From NCBI GenBank assembly GCA_013362295.1, contig JABFWJ010000106.1:1-6026 (forward strand): 6,026 bases of DNA. The letters are read 5' to 3'. Shown piece after piece: positions 1 to 5,991 of this stretch; position 1 is the first letter of the stretch, and each line of letters starts with the position of its first letter. A program made the position numbers and the translations under genes. The notes below the pieces were generated by a model. That model searched no databases. It was not told the DNA's origin and saw nothing but the letters and a program-made list of their open reading frames with translations. The stretch is from Thermoleophilia bacterium (lineage in GTDB: Bacteria > Actinomycetota > Thermoleophilia > Gaiellales > Gaiellaceae).

Positions 1-1092
1 CTCGATCCCCTGCAGCCGGCCGAGGAGTTGGGGCGGCGTCGCGCGCATCAGCATCGTGCTGCGGAGCACGGCGCTGAAGAAGTCGGCGCCGCCCGCGACG
101 GCGAGGAAGAACAAGGCCGGCCACAGCGAGGTCGTGAAGCCGAACGCCGCGATCGCCCCGCCCCATGCGCACGCCGCGACGGTCACACCCAGCCCCATGC
201 GCCGCACGTGCGACGTCCAGCCGGAGAAGAGCGACCCGGCGAGCGCACCCGCGTACGGCGCGGCGTAGAGGTAGCCGACCGTCGAGGCGTCGCCGTGCAG
301 GTGGTTCAGGGCGAGCGCGGGAAACAGCGCTGTCGGCATCCCGAACACCATCGCGCTCGTGTCGACGGCGAAGATCCCGATCAGCGGCTGGCGTCCCTTC
401 AGGAAGCGGAAGCCGTCGAGGATCGAGCGCAGGCTCGGCCGGTTTGCGTCTTCGACCGGCGGCAGCTTCGGCAGCAGCCAGATGACGACGAACGACGCGG
501 CGTACGTCGCGAGATCGATCCCGAAGGTCCACGGCACGCCGGCGGCGGCGATCAGGATGCCGCCGACCGCCGGGCCGCCGACGGCGGCCAGCGAGCTGTA
601 AACGCCCGAGAGTGCCGTCGCGGCAGCGATCTCCTCCTCGGGCACGAGCCTCGGCGTGAGCGAGCTCAGGGCCGGGCGGCCGAGGCTGAAGATCGCAACC
701 GCAAGGCTTTGCAGGACGAACAGCGCCCAGACGCGCGGGTGCGCGAGCAGCGAATTGCCGAGGAACAGCGCGGCGGTGATCGCCATGCCGGTCTCGGTGC
801 GCAGCAGGACCGAGCGACGGTCGGCCGCGTCCGCGATCGCACCGCCGACGAGCGGCACCACGAGCAGCGGAACGAGCGATGCGAGACCGAGCAGGCCGAC
901 GAGCGCCGTCGAATGGGTGAGCGTGTAGACCTGGTACGGCACGGCGACCGTCCCGATCTCGCCCCCGATCGTCGAGACCGCCTGCCCGACCCAGAGGTTG
1001 CGGTAGTCGCGGCGCCGCAACGGCCGCGTGTCGACGCGCATGCGCTGAAAAAGGCTCTTGCGCTCGCCGGTGTGGAGCGGGTCAATCGCCAA
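1..1092 (-). CDS. MFS transporter, EntS/MFS_3-like putative exporter (C-terminus cut off by window edge)
   Basis: This is an integral membrane transporter of the major facilitator superfamily. The substrate cannot be read from sequence; relatives export siderophores or drugs. Seen: 364 codons with no stop to the left edge, hydrophobic helices throughout, the N-terminal signature YRNLWVGQAVSTIG (residues 30-43), a motif-A-like loop GGAIADAADRR (about 83-93), a motif-C-like GGPAVGG stretch near residue 190, and a charged central loop at about 207-235 between the two six-helix halves. The last visible residues, LLGRLQGI, match the motif-A repeat of the second half, so roughly the last two helices are missing. 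Start: TTG at 1092 was chosen because AGGGA (1101-1105) lies 8 nt upstream. In-frame alternatives are ATG at 1140, which lacks a Shine-Dalgarno and sits in a hairpin loop, and ATG at 1041 (MRVDTRPL), which gives a family-typical short N-terminus. It lies downstream of the RemA-like gene on the same strand and may be co-transcribed with it. The family call is strong; the start is uncertain. Confidence 0.85.
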   Translation of the reverse strand, partial: MAIDPLHTGERKSLFQRMRVDTRPLRRRDYRNLWVGQAVSTIGGEIGTVAVPYQVYTLTHSTALVGLLGLASLVPLLVVPLVGGAIADAADRRSVLLRTETGMAITAALFLGNSLLAHPRVWALFVLQSLAVAIFSLGRPALSSLTPRLVPEEEIAAATALSGVYSSLAAVGGPAVGGILIAAAGVPWTFGIDLATYAASFVVIWLLPKLPPVEDANRPSLRSILDGFRFLKGRQPLIGIFAVDTSAMVFGMPTALFPALALNHLHGDASTVGYLYAAPYAGALAGSLFSGWTSHVRRMGLGVTVAACAWGGAIAAFGFTTSLWPALFFLAVAGGADFFSAVLRSTMLMRATPPQLLGRLQGIE

Positions 1093-1126
1093 CGAGCCGT
1101 TCCCTGTTTCGGCGCCGCCGTGCGGT

Positions 1127-1150
1127 GAGCTCGGCCGCATCGGCCGGCTC
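1127..1150 (-). promoter_or_regulatory. GC-rich stem-loop between the RemA-like gene and the MFS gene
   Basis: CGGCCG (1132-1137) pairs with CGGCCG (1141-1146) around a CAT/ATG triloop. After a one-base bulge at 1131, GAGC (1127-1130) pairs with GCTC (1147-1150). This gives ten pairs in 24 bases. No T-run follows on the minus strand, so it is a poor intrinsic terminator. The in-frame ATG at 1140 of the MFS reading frame lies exactly in the loop, which argues against that ATG as the start or suggests translational control. GC-rich DNA makes such hairpins fairly often by chance. Confidence 0.3.
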
Positions 1151-1173
1151 GAGCCTGCAGATTGCGCGCATTG

Positions 1174-1392
1174 TTAGAAGAGGTTCTCGTCCTGCGGCGC
1201 GGGCCGGCCCCGGCGCGGGATCGTGCCCATGTCGGCGAGGATCGCGCGCTCGGTGCGCGAGGCGACGACCGGCTCGGCGATGCCTTCGACCCAGACCCTC
1301 GTGCGCGTGCCGGAGCCGCGCTCGTCGCGGATGGGCTCGACGGCGTAGATGCGATCCGAACGGACGTACTTGCCGAACCCGAGCGGGATCAT
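1174..1392 (-). CDS. Small RemA-like (DUF370-type) protein
   Basis: A 72-residue protein with the N-terminal segment IPLGFGKYVRSDRIYAVEPI. This resembles the LINIGFGN(x)VxxxRI(x)AI signature of the RemA/DUF370 family, followed by TRTRVWVEG...VVASRTERAIL, similar to the RTRAV(x)(x)TDSGHV(x)LS part of that family. RemA of Bacillus is a small DNA-binding activator of biofilm genes; the actinobacterial function is unknown. The match is from pattern memory and the central part is shorter than in RemA, so an unrelated small protein remains possible. Start: ATG at 1392 has AGAGG (1398-1402) 5 nt upstream and gives the family-like N-terminus MIPLGFG. An ATG five codons earlier (1407) has no Shine-Dalgarno. 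The TAA stop (1174-1176) is in the same frame as the MFS gene downstream. It lies behind the putative terminator at 1430-1469 and so probably has its own promoter. The tail (RRGRPAPQDENLF) is polar and probably disordered. Confidence 0.6.
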   Translation of the reverse strand: MIPLGFGKYVRSDRIYAVEPIRDERGSGTRTRVWVEGIAEPVVASRTERAILADMGTIPRRGRPAPQDENLF

Positions 1393-1429
1393 CCGCGCCT
1401 CTGCCATGGCGGCATCTTACGGAGCACCG

Positions 1430-1469
1430 AAAAGCTCGAATCTAGTTCGGCTGCGCCGAATCAGATTCG
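1430..1469 (-). terminator. Hairpin plus TTTT: probable intrinsic terminator of the ybaK-ilvE-aminotransferase operon
   Basis: The outer arms CGAATCT (1437-1443) and AGATTCG (1463-1469) pair perfectly over 7 bp. The inner arms TTCGGC (1446-1451) and GCCGAA (1455-1460) pair over 6 bp around a 3-nt loop. The two-base joints (AG against TC) contribute one G-U pair and one mismatch. Read on the minus strand, the hairpin starts 7 nt after the TGA of the aminotransferase and is followed, after AGC, by TTTT (1430-1433). Position and shape fit a rho-independent terminator, though the T-run is short. Confidence 0.65.
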
Positions 1470-1476
1470 GAGAGAT

Positions 1477-2601
1477 TCACGAACTTCGCTCGAGCGCCGC
1501 GCGCAAGGCGTCCACGACGCGTTCCTGGTCGCCGCGGTCGAGGCGGGCGTGGAAGGGGAGCGCCATCGTGCGCGCACTGCAGTCCTCGCTCACCGGGAGC
1601 ATCCCCTCGCGGAAGCCGTAGCGCGCCCGCATGTACGACTGGAGGTGGATCGAGGGCAGGTACGGCGCGGTCGCGATGCCGTCGTCGCCGAGGGCGGTCA
1701 TCATCGCATTGCGGTCGACGCTCTCCGGGAGCTTGACGACGTAGACGAACCACGAGCGCACGTGATCCTCGTCGTCCGCAATCGGCGTCTCGACGTCGAC
1801 GCTCGCGAGCAGCTCCTCGTAGCGTGCTGCGACCGCGCGCCGCGCATCGAGGATGCGGTCGAACTTCTCGAGTTGGCCGATGCCGAGCGCCGCGGAGAGA
1901 TCGTCGAGGCGATAGTTGTAACCGAGGAATCCGTGCTGCAGCCAGCTCGACGTCTCGAGCCGCCCCTGGTTGCGGAGCGACACGATCAGCTCGTGCTCCT
2001 CCTCGGCGTGCGTCGTCACTGCACCGCCCTCACCCGTCGTCACCTGCTTGTTCGGGTAGAACGCGAACACCGCCGGGTGCGGGAGCGAGCCGAGCCGCCG
2101 ACCCTTGTAGGCCGCGCCGAGTGCCTCGCAGGCGTCCTCGATCAGCGCGATCCCGTTGTCCTCGCAGATCGGCACGAGCGCGTCGTATTCCGCCGGGTAC
2201 CCGAAGATGTCGACGGCGAGGATCGCCTTGGTGCGCGGGGTGATCGCCGCCGCGACCGCGTCCGGGTCGAGGTTGTACGTGCGCGGATCGATGTCCGCGA
2301 ACACCGGGACGGCACCCTCGTAGATCGCGCAGTTGGCCGAGGCGACGAACGAGTACGGCGAGGTGATCACCTCGTCTCCGGGCCCGACCCCTGCGAGCCG
2401 CATGCAGAGATGCAGCCCTGCAGTACCGGACGAGACGGCCGCGCAGTATGGAGCATCCACGCGCTCCGCCAGCAGCGCCTCGAAGCGGGGACCGGTCGGG
2501 CCGAGCGAGAGCGCGCCGGAGCGCAGCACCTCGAGCACCAGCTCCTCGTCGCGCTCGTCGATCCAGGGAGCGCTGAGCTTGATCCGGGTGTCGACGCTCA
2601 A
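1477..2601 (-). CDS. DegT/DnrJ/EryC1/StrS family PLP-dependent aminotransferase
   Basis: A 374-residue fold-type I PLP enzyme. Members mostly transaminate keto-sugars of nucleotide sugars during cell-surface glycan or secondary-metabolite synthesis. Seen in order: N-terminal IKLSAPWIDERDEELV; SSGTAGLHL (57-65) for the PLP phosphate; GDEVITSPYSFVASAN (75-90); VDIFGYP (130-136); IEDACEALGA (154-163) with the cofactor-ring Asp156; and FYPNKQVTTGEGG (181-193) with the Schiff-base Lys185. Length fits the family (about 370-390). Start: TTG at 2601 overlaps the ilvE stop as TTGA and has no clear Shine-Dalgarno, suggesting translation coupled to ilvE termination. The frame stays open upstream (GTG at 2634), but that stretch is out-of-frame ilvE sequence and adds an Arg-rich tail foreign to the family. 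No nucleotide-sugar genes are visible nearby, so the substrate is unknown. The terminator-like hairpin at 1430-1469 follows directly. Confidence 0.9.
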   Translation of the reverse strand: MSVDTRIKLSAPWIDERDEELVLEVLRSGALSLGPTGPRFEALLAERVDAPYCAAVSSGTAGLHLCMRLAGVGPGDEVITSPYSFVASANCAIYEGAVPVFADIDPRTYNLDPDAVAAAITPRTKAILAVDIFGYPAEYDALVPICEDNGIALIEDACEALGAAYKGRRLGSLPHPAVFAFYPNKQVTTGEGGAVTTHAEEEHELIVSLRNQGRLETSSWLQHGFLGYNYRLDDLSAALGIGQLEKFDRILDARRAVAARYEELLASVDVETPIADDEDHVRSWFVYVVKLPESVDRNAMMTALGDDGIATAPYLPSIHLQSYMRARYGFREGMLPVSEDCSARTMALPFHARLDRGDQERVVDALRAALERSS

Positions 2602-3521
2602 CTGCGGGCGAGCTGCGGTACGTGGTCGAGCCACTGCGACCACCGCTCGCTCTTGCCGCGGACGGTGTCGAGATACGCCGACTGGATCGCCCTCGTCACG
2701 TCTCCCACGCCGATCTCGTGGTCGTCGATCGAGCGGAGCGGGGTCACCTCCGCGGCGGTACCGCACATGAACACCTCGTCGGCGAGGTAGAGGTCCGACC
2801 GGATGATCGCCTTCTCGACCAGCGTGTAACCGAGGTCCTGCGCGATCTGGGTGACCGTGTCGCGCGTGATCCCGGGCAGGATGCCGGTCGCGAGGTCCGG
2901 CGTGTAGATCACACCGTCGCGCACGACGAAGATGTTCTCGCCGGAGCCGTCAGCGACGGTTCCCTCCGGCGTGAGCAGGATCGCCTCCTCGTACCCGGCG
3001 TTGTTCGCCTCGGTGACGGCCAGCATCGAGTTGAGATACACGCCCGTCGCCTTCGAGACGTGCGGGACGACGTTCGGCGGGATCCGCTGCCAGGAGGAGA
3101 TCTTCGCGCGGATGCCGTTCGTCAGGCCCTCTTCGCCGAGGTACGAGCCCCAGGGCCAGCTCATGATCACGGTCTCGACGGGGTTGCTCCGGGCCGCGAC
3201 CCCGAGCTGGCCGTAGCCGTAGAACGCGATCGGCCGGATGTAGCACTCGGGGAGCCCGTTCGCGGCGACGACCTAGTTCGTCGCGGCCTTGAGCTCCTCG
3301 ACCGAATACGGGATCTGCTTGTAGAGGTGCCGCGCGGAGTTGTGCAGGCGCTGCATGTGCTCCCCGAGCCGGAACACGGCGGGACCTTTCGGCGTGTCGT
3401 AGCAGCGGATGCCTTCGAAGACGCCCGAGCCGTAGTGCAGGCCGTGCACGCCGACGTGAACCTTCGCGTCGCCCCAGTCGACGAGCTCGCCGTTCATCCA
3501 GATCTTCTCGGTTTCCTGCAC
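2598..3521 (-). pseudogene. ilvE: Branched-chain amino acid aminotransferase, full-length frame interrupted by an in-frame TAG
   Basis: IlvE is a cytosolic fold-type IV PLP enzyme that interconverts Leu, Ile and Val with their 2-keto acids. The frame spans 307 sense/amber codons plus TGA, the usual length. Seen: KIWMNGELVDW (6-16), HGLHYGSGVFEGIRCY (26-41), FRLGEHMQRLHNSA (50-63), CYIRPIAFYGYG (93-104), SKATGVYLNS (156-165) with catalytic Lys157, and DGSGENIF (191-198) with Glu195, which contacts the PLP ring nitrogen. Codon 83 is TAG (3273-3275), between KAATN and VVAANGL, where homologues usually carry Glu. The product would stop after 82 residues, and re-initiation at ATG 3170 would lack the N-terminal domain. 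Both sides share one frame with no indel or decay, so the lesion is very recent, an artefact, or suppressed. Start: GTG at 3521, with AAAGGAG 5 nt upstream. It lies 38 bp after ybaK and overlaps the next aminotransferase by TTGA. The family call is near certain; functional status is open. Confidence 0.88.
3273..3275 (-). other. ilvE: In-frame amber codon inside ilvE
   Basis: The plus-strand bases cta at 3273-3275 read TAG on the minus strand, in the same frame as the GTG start at 3521 and the TGA at 2598-2600. One base change from GAG or CAG would produce it. The neighbouring ybaK gene ends with TAG (3560-3562), so TAG is read as stop in this genome. Confidence 0.95.
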
Positions 3522-3526
3522 CGTCG

Positions 3527-3533
3527 CTCCTTT
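3527..3533 (-). promoter_or_regulatory. Strong Shine-Dalgarno of ilvE
   Basis: AAAGGAG on the minus strand, 5 nt before GTG 3521. It is the strongest ribosome binding site in the window and fixes the ilvE start against the longer open frame that continues upstream to 4034. It also shows that ilvE has its own translation initiation signal despite being only 38 bp behind ybaK. Confidence 0.8.
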
Positions 3534-3559
3534 GGCTCGGCCCCTCGGTCGCCCGGATT

Positions 3560-4042
3560 CTACCCGCGCCCTCCGAGCTCGACGGTCTTCGCATTCGTGA
3601 GCCGGAGCAGCTCCTGGGGCCGAAGCGACGCCATGTGCACGCTCGTTCCCGCCCCGATCCAGATCTCGTCGTGGTTCAGGAACGAGCGGTCCATCAACGT
3701 CTGCGTGATCGCGCGCTGTGGGAACGGCGCGACACCGCCGGGCTCGAATCCGGTGGCGTGAATCACCTCGTCGGAGCGTGCAACCCGGACGATGTCGGCG
3801 CCGACGGCCGCCCGCACGGCGTCGTCGTCGGCTCTCCGGTCGCCGGGCACGAGTGCGAGCACGTACGCGCCGTCGCAGACGAGCACGATCGACTTGACGA
3901 TCTGGTCGAGCTCGCACCCGATCACGCGGGCTGCGGCACGTGCGGTCGGCGTCTCCTCGCCGAACTGCTCGATGCGCGCGTCGACGGCCGCCGCGCGCAA
4001 AACCGCCGAGACGCGCTCGACGGGCTCGGGCCACCGGGTCAC
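3560..4042 (-). CDS. YbaK/EbsC-family aminoacyl-tRNA deacylase (tRNA-editing domain protein)
   Basis: A 160-residue single-domain protein of the YbaK/ProX editing family. Characterised members hydrolyse mischarged tRNA in trans, such as Cys-tRNA(Pro) or Ala-tRNA(Pro), in the cytosol. Seen: N-terminal RWPEPVERVSAVLRAA, then AARVIGCELDQIVKSIVLVCDG (about 38-59) with the conserved lysine of the QIVKS segment. VLALVPGDRRAD follows, then the signature ATGFEPGGVAPFP (about 96-108), which matches the GxxxGGVxPF loop of the family, and IWIGAGTSVHMASLRPQELLRLT at the C-terminus. Length fits free-standing YbaK proteins (about 155-165). Start: GTG at 4042 gives the usual N-terminus but has no clear Shine-Dalgarno. 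The stop is TAG. It is the first gene of a tight operon with ilvE and a DegT-type aminotransferase, and is divergent from the 107-residue protein. The exact tRNA substrate (prolyl, cysteinyl or other) cannot be assigned from sequence alone. Confidence 0.88.
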   Translation of the reverse strand: MTRWPEPVERVSAVLRAAAVDARIEQFGEETPTARAAARVIGCELDQIVKSIVLVCDGAYVLALVPGDRRADDDAVRAAVGADIVRVARSDEVIHATGFEPGGVAPFPQRAITQTLMDRSFLNHDEIWIGAGTSVHMASLRPQELLRLTNAKTVELGGRG

Positions 4043-4108
4043 CGCGTGACCGATTTCGGGCTTCGCGCGTTGTTCACATCGACAACCGTATCCGTCCGGG
4101 AGACGAAC
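4043..4108. promoter_or_regulatory. Divergent intergenic region, presumed promoters for ybaK-ilvE operon and the CxCx4C protein
   Basis: This 66-bp gap is the only place in the window where two genes diverge, so promoters for both are expected here or just inside the genes. It is less GC-rich than the flanks and holds a small inverted repeat, GTTGT (4069-4073) and ACAAC (4082-4086) separated by 8 bp, which could be an operator but is near chance level. No convincing -35/-10 pair with normal spacing was found. GGGAG (4098-4102), 6 nt before ATG 4109, is a good Shine-Dalgarno for the plus-strand gene. Confidence 0.4.
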
Positions 4109-4432
4109 ATGGATGACGCAGATATTGCGCGGACCGAAGCTGCGTTCCGCGAGGTGAACGAGGCGATCGCGAAGACCGCGGCACGCTTCGACGCCGAAGA
4201 AACCGATTTCATCTGCGAGTGCGCCGACCCGGGCTGCGCGGACCGCATGACCGTCGAGCTCGAGGACTACGAGGAGGTGCGGTCTGAGCCGACGCGGTTC
4301 CTACTCGCGCCGGGACACCACGAGCCGGCGGTCGAGCAGATCGTCGCGCGCGAGGACGACTTCGAGATCGTCGACAAGGTCGCTCCGGACGCGGCGACCG
4401 TCGCCCGCGCCTTGAATCCGCGCGCGGCCTAA
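4109..4432 (+). CDS. Uncharacterised 107-residue acidic protein with a CxCx4C cluster
   Basis: Function unknown. The protein begins with an amphipathic, helix-like segment ARTEAAFREVNEAIAKTAARFD (about 7-28). This is followed by the cysteine cluster FICECADPGCADRM (34-47) with Cys36, Cys38 and Cys43, then LEDYEEVRSEPTRFLLAPGHH (51-71) with His70 and His71, and a segment VEQIVAREDDFEIVDKV (75-91). The layout (FxCEC...C..., then a Y-E-x-V-R...P-x-RF...PGH stretch) resembles a small hypothetical family I recall from Thermoleophilia and other actinobacteria, which has no assigned role. Three Cys plus His could bind a metal such as zinc; this is inference. There is no signal peptide or membrane segment, so it is probably cytosolic. 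Start: ATG 4109 has GGGAG 6 nt upstream; the open frame extends upstream to 3635 but that part is antisense to ybaK. It ends in TAA, 11 bp from the serA stop, convergent. Confidence 0.85.
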   Translation: MDDADIARTEAAFREVNEAIAKTAARFDAEETDFICECADPGCADRMTVELEDYEEVRSEPTRFLLAPGHHEPAVEQIVAREDDFEIVDKVAPDAATVARALNPRAA

Positions 4433-4443
4433 TCATCTCGCCG

Positions 4444-5991
4444 TCAGCCCTGGATCACGTAGGCCTCGTCCATCCCCTCGCGAAGCTGCTCGAGCAGCTC
4501 CGGCGGGGCGGGCGAGTCGATCGAGAGCGCCATCAGCGCCTTGCCGCCCTCGCGGTTCCGCGACACGGTCATGTTCGCGATGTTCACGCCCGCGGCCCCG
4601 AAGAGCGTGCCGATACGGCCGATCACGCCGGGAACGTCGTCGTAGAGCAGGAGCGCCATGCGCGGCGCCAGCTCCATGTCCAGCTCGAAGCCGAGCGCCG
4701 AGACGAGCCAGTGGCGGTTGTCGGTGCCGATCGTCGTTCCGGCGACGCGCACGCCGTCCGCCGAGACCCGGACGAGGTTCGTGAAGTCGCGTGACGACCG
4801 GCGCTTCTCCTCGATCACCTCGATCCCGCGGTCGGCCGCGACCACGGGTGCGTTCACATAGTTCACCGGCTGGTCGGTGTGACCCTGGAAGGCGCCGTTG
4901 AGCGCGGCGACGGTGAGCAGTCGTGTGTCGTGCTCGGCGAGCGCGCCGTAGACCTCGATCGCGATCCTGCGCACGTCTCCGCCGGCGAGCTGGAGTGCGA
5001 GTCGCCCGAGCTTCGCCGCGAGCGGGATGAACGGCCCGAGCACCTCGAGGTCCTCGGCCCCGATCGTCGGGATGTTGACGGCGTTCGTGACGAGGCCGCC
5101 GCCGAGGGCGGCCGCGACCTGCTCGGCGACGATCACGCCGGCGCGGTCCTGCGCTTCGTCGGTCGACGCGGCCAGGTGGGGGGTGACGACGACGTTCGGC
5201 GCGCGGAGCAGCGGGCCGTCGTAGGGCTCCGCCGAGAACACGTCGATCGCGGCGCCCGCCAGCTTGCCCGACTCGAGGGCTGCGACGAGCGCTGCCTCGT
5301 CCACCAGCTCGCCCCGCGCGGCGTTGATGATGCGCGCGCCGTCCCGCATGCGCGCGATCGCCGCCGCATCGATCGCCCCGCGGGTCTCGTCCGTCAGCGG
5401 CAGGTGGAGCGTCAGGAAGTCGGCACGCGCGAGGACCTCGTCGAACGACGCGCTGTCGACGCCGAGCTCACGGAACCGCTCGGCCGAGACGAAGGGGTCG
5501 TAGGCAACGACCTTCATCTGCAGGCCGAGCGCGCGCCGCGCGACCAGCCGGCCGATGCGGCCGAAGCCGAGCACGCCGAGCACCTTGTCCGCGAGCTCGA
5601 CTCCACCCCACTTCGAGCGCTCCCACCGGCCCTCGACGAGCGCGGTGTGCGCCTGCGGGATGTTCCGCGCGAGCGCGAGCAGGAGCCCGACCGCGTGCTC
5701 GGCGGCCGAGACGATGTTCGATTCGGGCGCGTTCGCGACCACGATCCCGCGCCTCGTCGCCGCCTCGACGTCGACGTTGTCGACGCCGACTCCCGCCCGG
5801 CCGATCACCTTCAGCTTCGTCCCGCGCTCGACGACGTCCGCGGTGACCTTCGTCGCCGAGCGGACGATCAGCGCGTCGTACTCGCCGACGATCTCCTCGA
5901 TCGGCGTCTTCGTGTCGACCACCACGTCGAACCGCTCGCGCAGGAGGTCGATTCCGGCGTCCGCGATCGGTTCGCGGACCCGGACCTTCAT
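4444..5991 (-). CDS. serA: D-3-phosphoglycerate dehydrogenase with C-terminal ACT domain
   Basis: SerA oxidises 3-phosphoglycerate to 3-phosphohydroxypyruvate with NAD+, the first step of serine synthesis, in the cytosol. At 515 residues it is the long form found in actinobacteria. Domains: N-terminal substrate-binding half (1-97, with LIVRSATKVT and GRAGVGVDNVD); Rossmann domain with GFGRIG (142-147) and Asp165 for the NAD ribose; active-site Arg226 (AARGELVDE), Glu255 (FSAEP) and His272 (TPHLAAST); an allosteric-substrate-binding (ASB) linker domain at about 310-440; and an ACT domain at about 445-515 (LLYDDVPGVIGRIG...GVNIANMTVSR). In this family the ACT domain usually binds serine for feedback inhibition; regulation here is inferred. 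Start: ATG 5991, the family-typical MKVRVREPI, with GGAG (6000-6003) 8 nt upstream. This ATG overlaps by ATGA the stop of a frame entering from the right edge, suggesting an upstream operon partner. No terminator is seen after the TGA; the convergent gene ends 11 bp away. Confidence 0.96.
   Translation of the reverse strand: MKVRVREPIADAGIDLLRERFDVVVDTKTPIEEIVGEYDALIVRSATKVTADVVERGTKLKVIGRAGVGVDNVDVEAATRRGIVVANAPESNIVSAAEHAVGLLLALARNIPQAHTALVEGRWERSKWGGVELADKVLGVLGFGRIGRLVARRALGLQMKVVAYDPFVSAERFRELGVDSASFDEVLARADFLTLHLPLTDETRGAIDAAAIARMRDGARIINAARGELVDEAALVAALESGKLAGAAIDVFSAEPYDGPLLRAPNVVVTPHLAASTDEAQDRAGVIVAEQVAAALGGGLVTNAVNIPTIGAEDLEVLGPFIPLAAKLGRLALQLAGGDVRRIAIEVYGALAEHDTRLLTVAALNGAFQGHTDQPVNYVNAPVVAADRGIEVIEEKRRSSRDFTNLVRVSADGVRVAGTTIGTDNRHWLVSALGFELDMELAPRMALLLYDDVPGVIGRIGTLFGAAGVNIANMTVSRNREGGKALMALSIDSPAPPELLEQLREGMDEAYVIQG

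Noticed and set aside
28..1128. 366-codon open frame on the plus strand
   Set aside because: It lies antisense to a clear MFS membrane protein on the minus strand. Its translation is Arg/Asp/Glu-rich with no recognisable domain, the usual antisense shadow in GC-rich DNA.
2602..2766. N-terminal extension of the DegT-type aminotransferase
   Set aside because: The frame is open, but this stretch overlaps the 3' end of ilvE in another register and encodes Arg-rich sequence absent from the family. The TTG at 2601 fits better.
1162..2790. 542-codon open frame on the plus strand
   Set aside because: It is antisense to the RemA-like gene, the operon terminator, the full DegT-type aminotransferase and the end of ilvE. 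Composition is Arg/Val/Asp-rich without motifs.
3273..3275. Amber reassignment or pyrrolysine at ilvE codon 83
   Set aside because: The neighbouring ybaK gene ends naturally at TAG (3560-3562), IlvE is not a pyrrolysine protein and no recoding signal was recognised. Not fully excluded without genome-wide data.
2622..3761. 379-codon open frame on the plus strand
   Set aside because: It is antisense to ilvE and part of ybaK, whose motifs are unmistakable on the other strand.
3522..4034. Upstream extension of the ilvE frame
   Set aside because: It is ybaK read out of frame, and the GTG at 3521 with AAAGGAG is a clear start.
4069..4086. GTTGT-N8-ACAAC inverted repeat as a defined operator
   Set aside because: Five-base arms with an 8-bp gap are near chance expectation, and no known regulator motif is matched.
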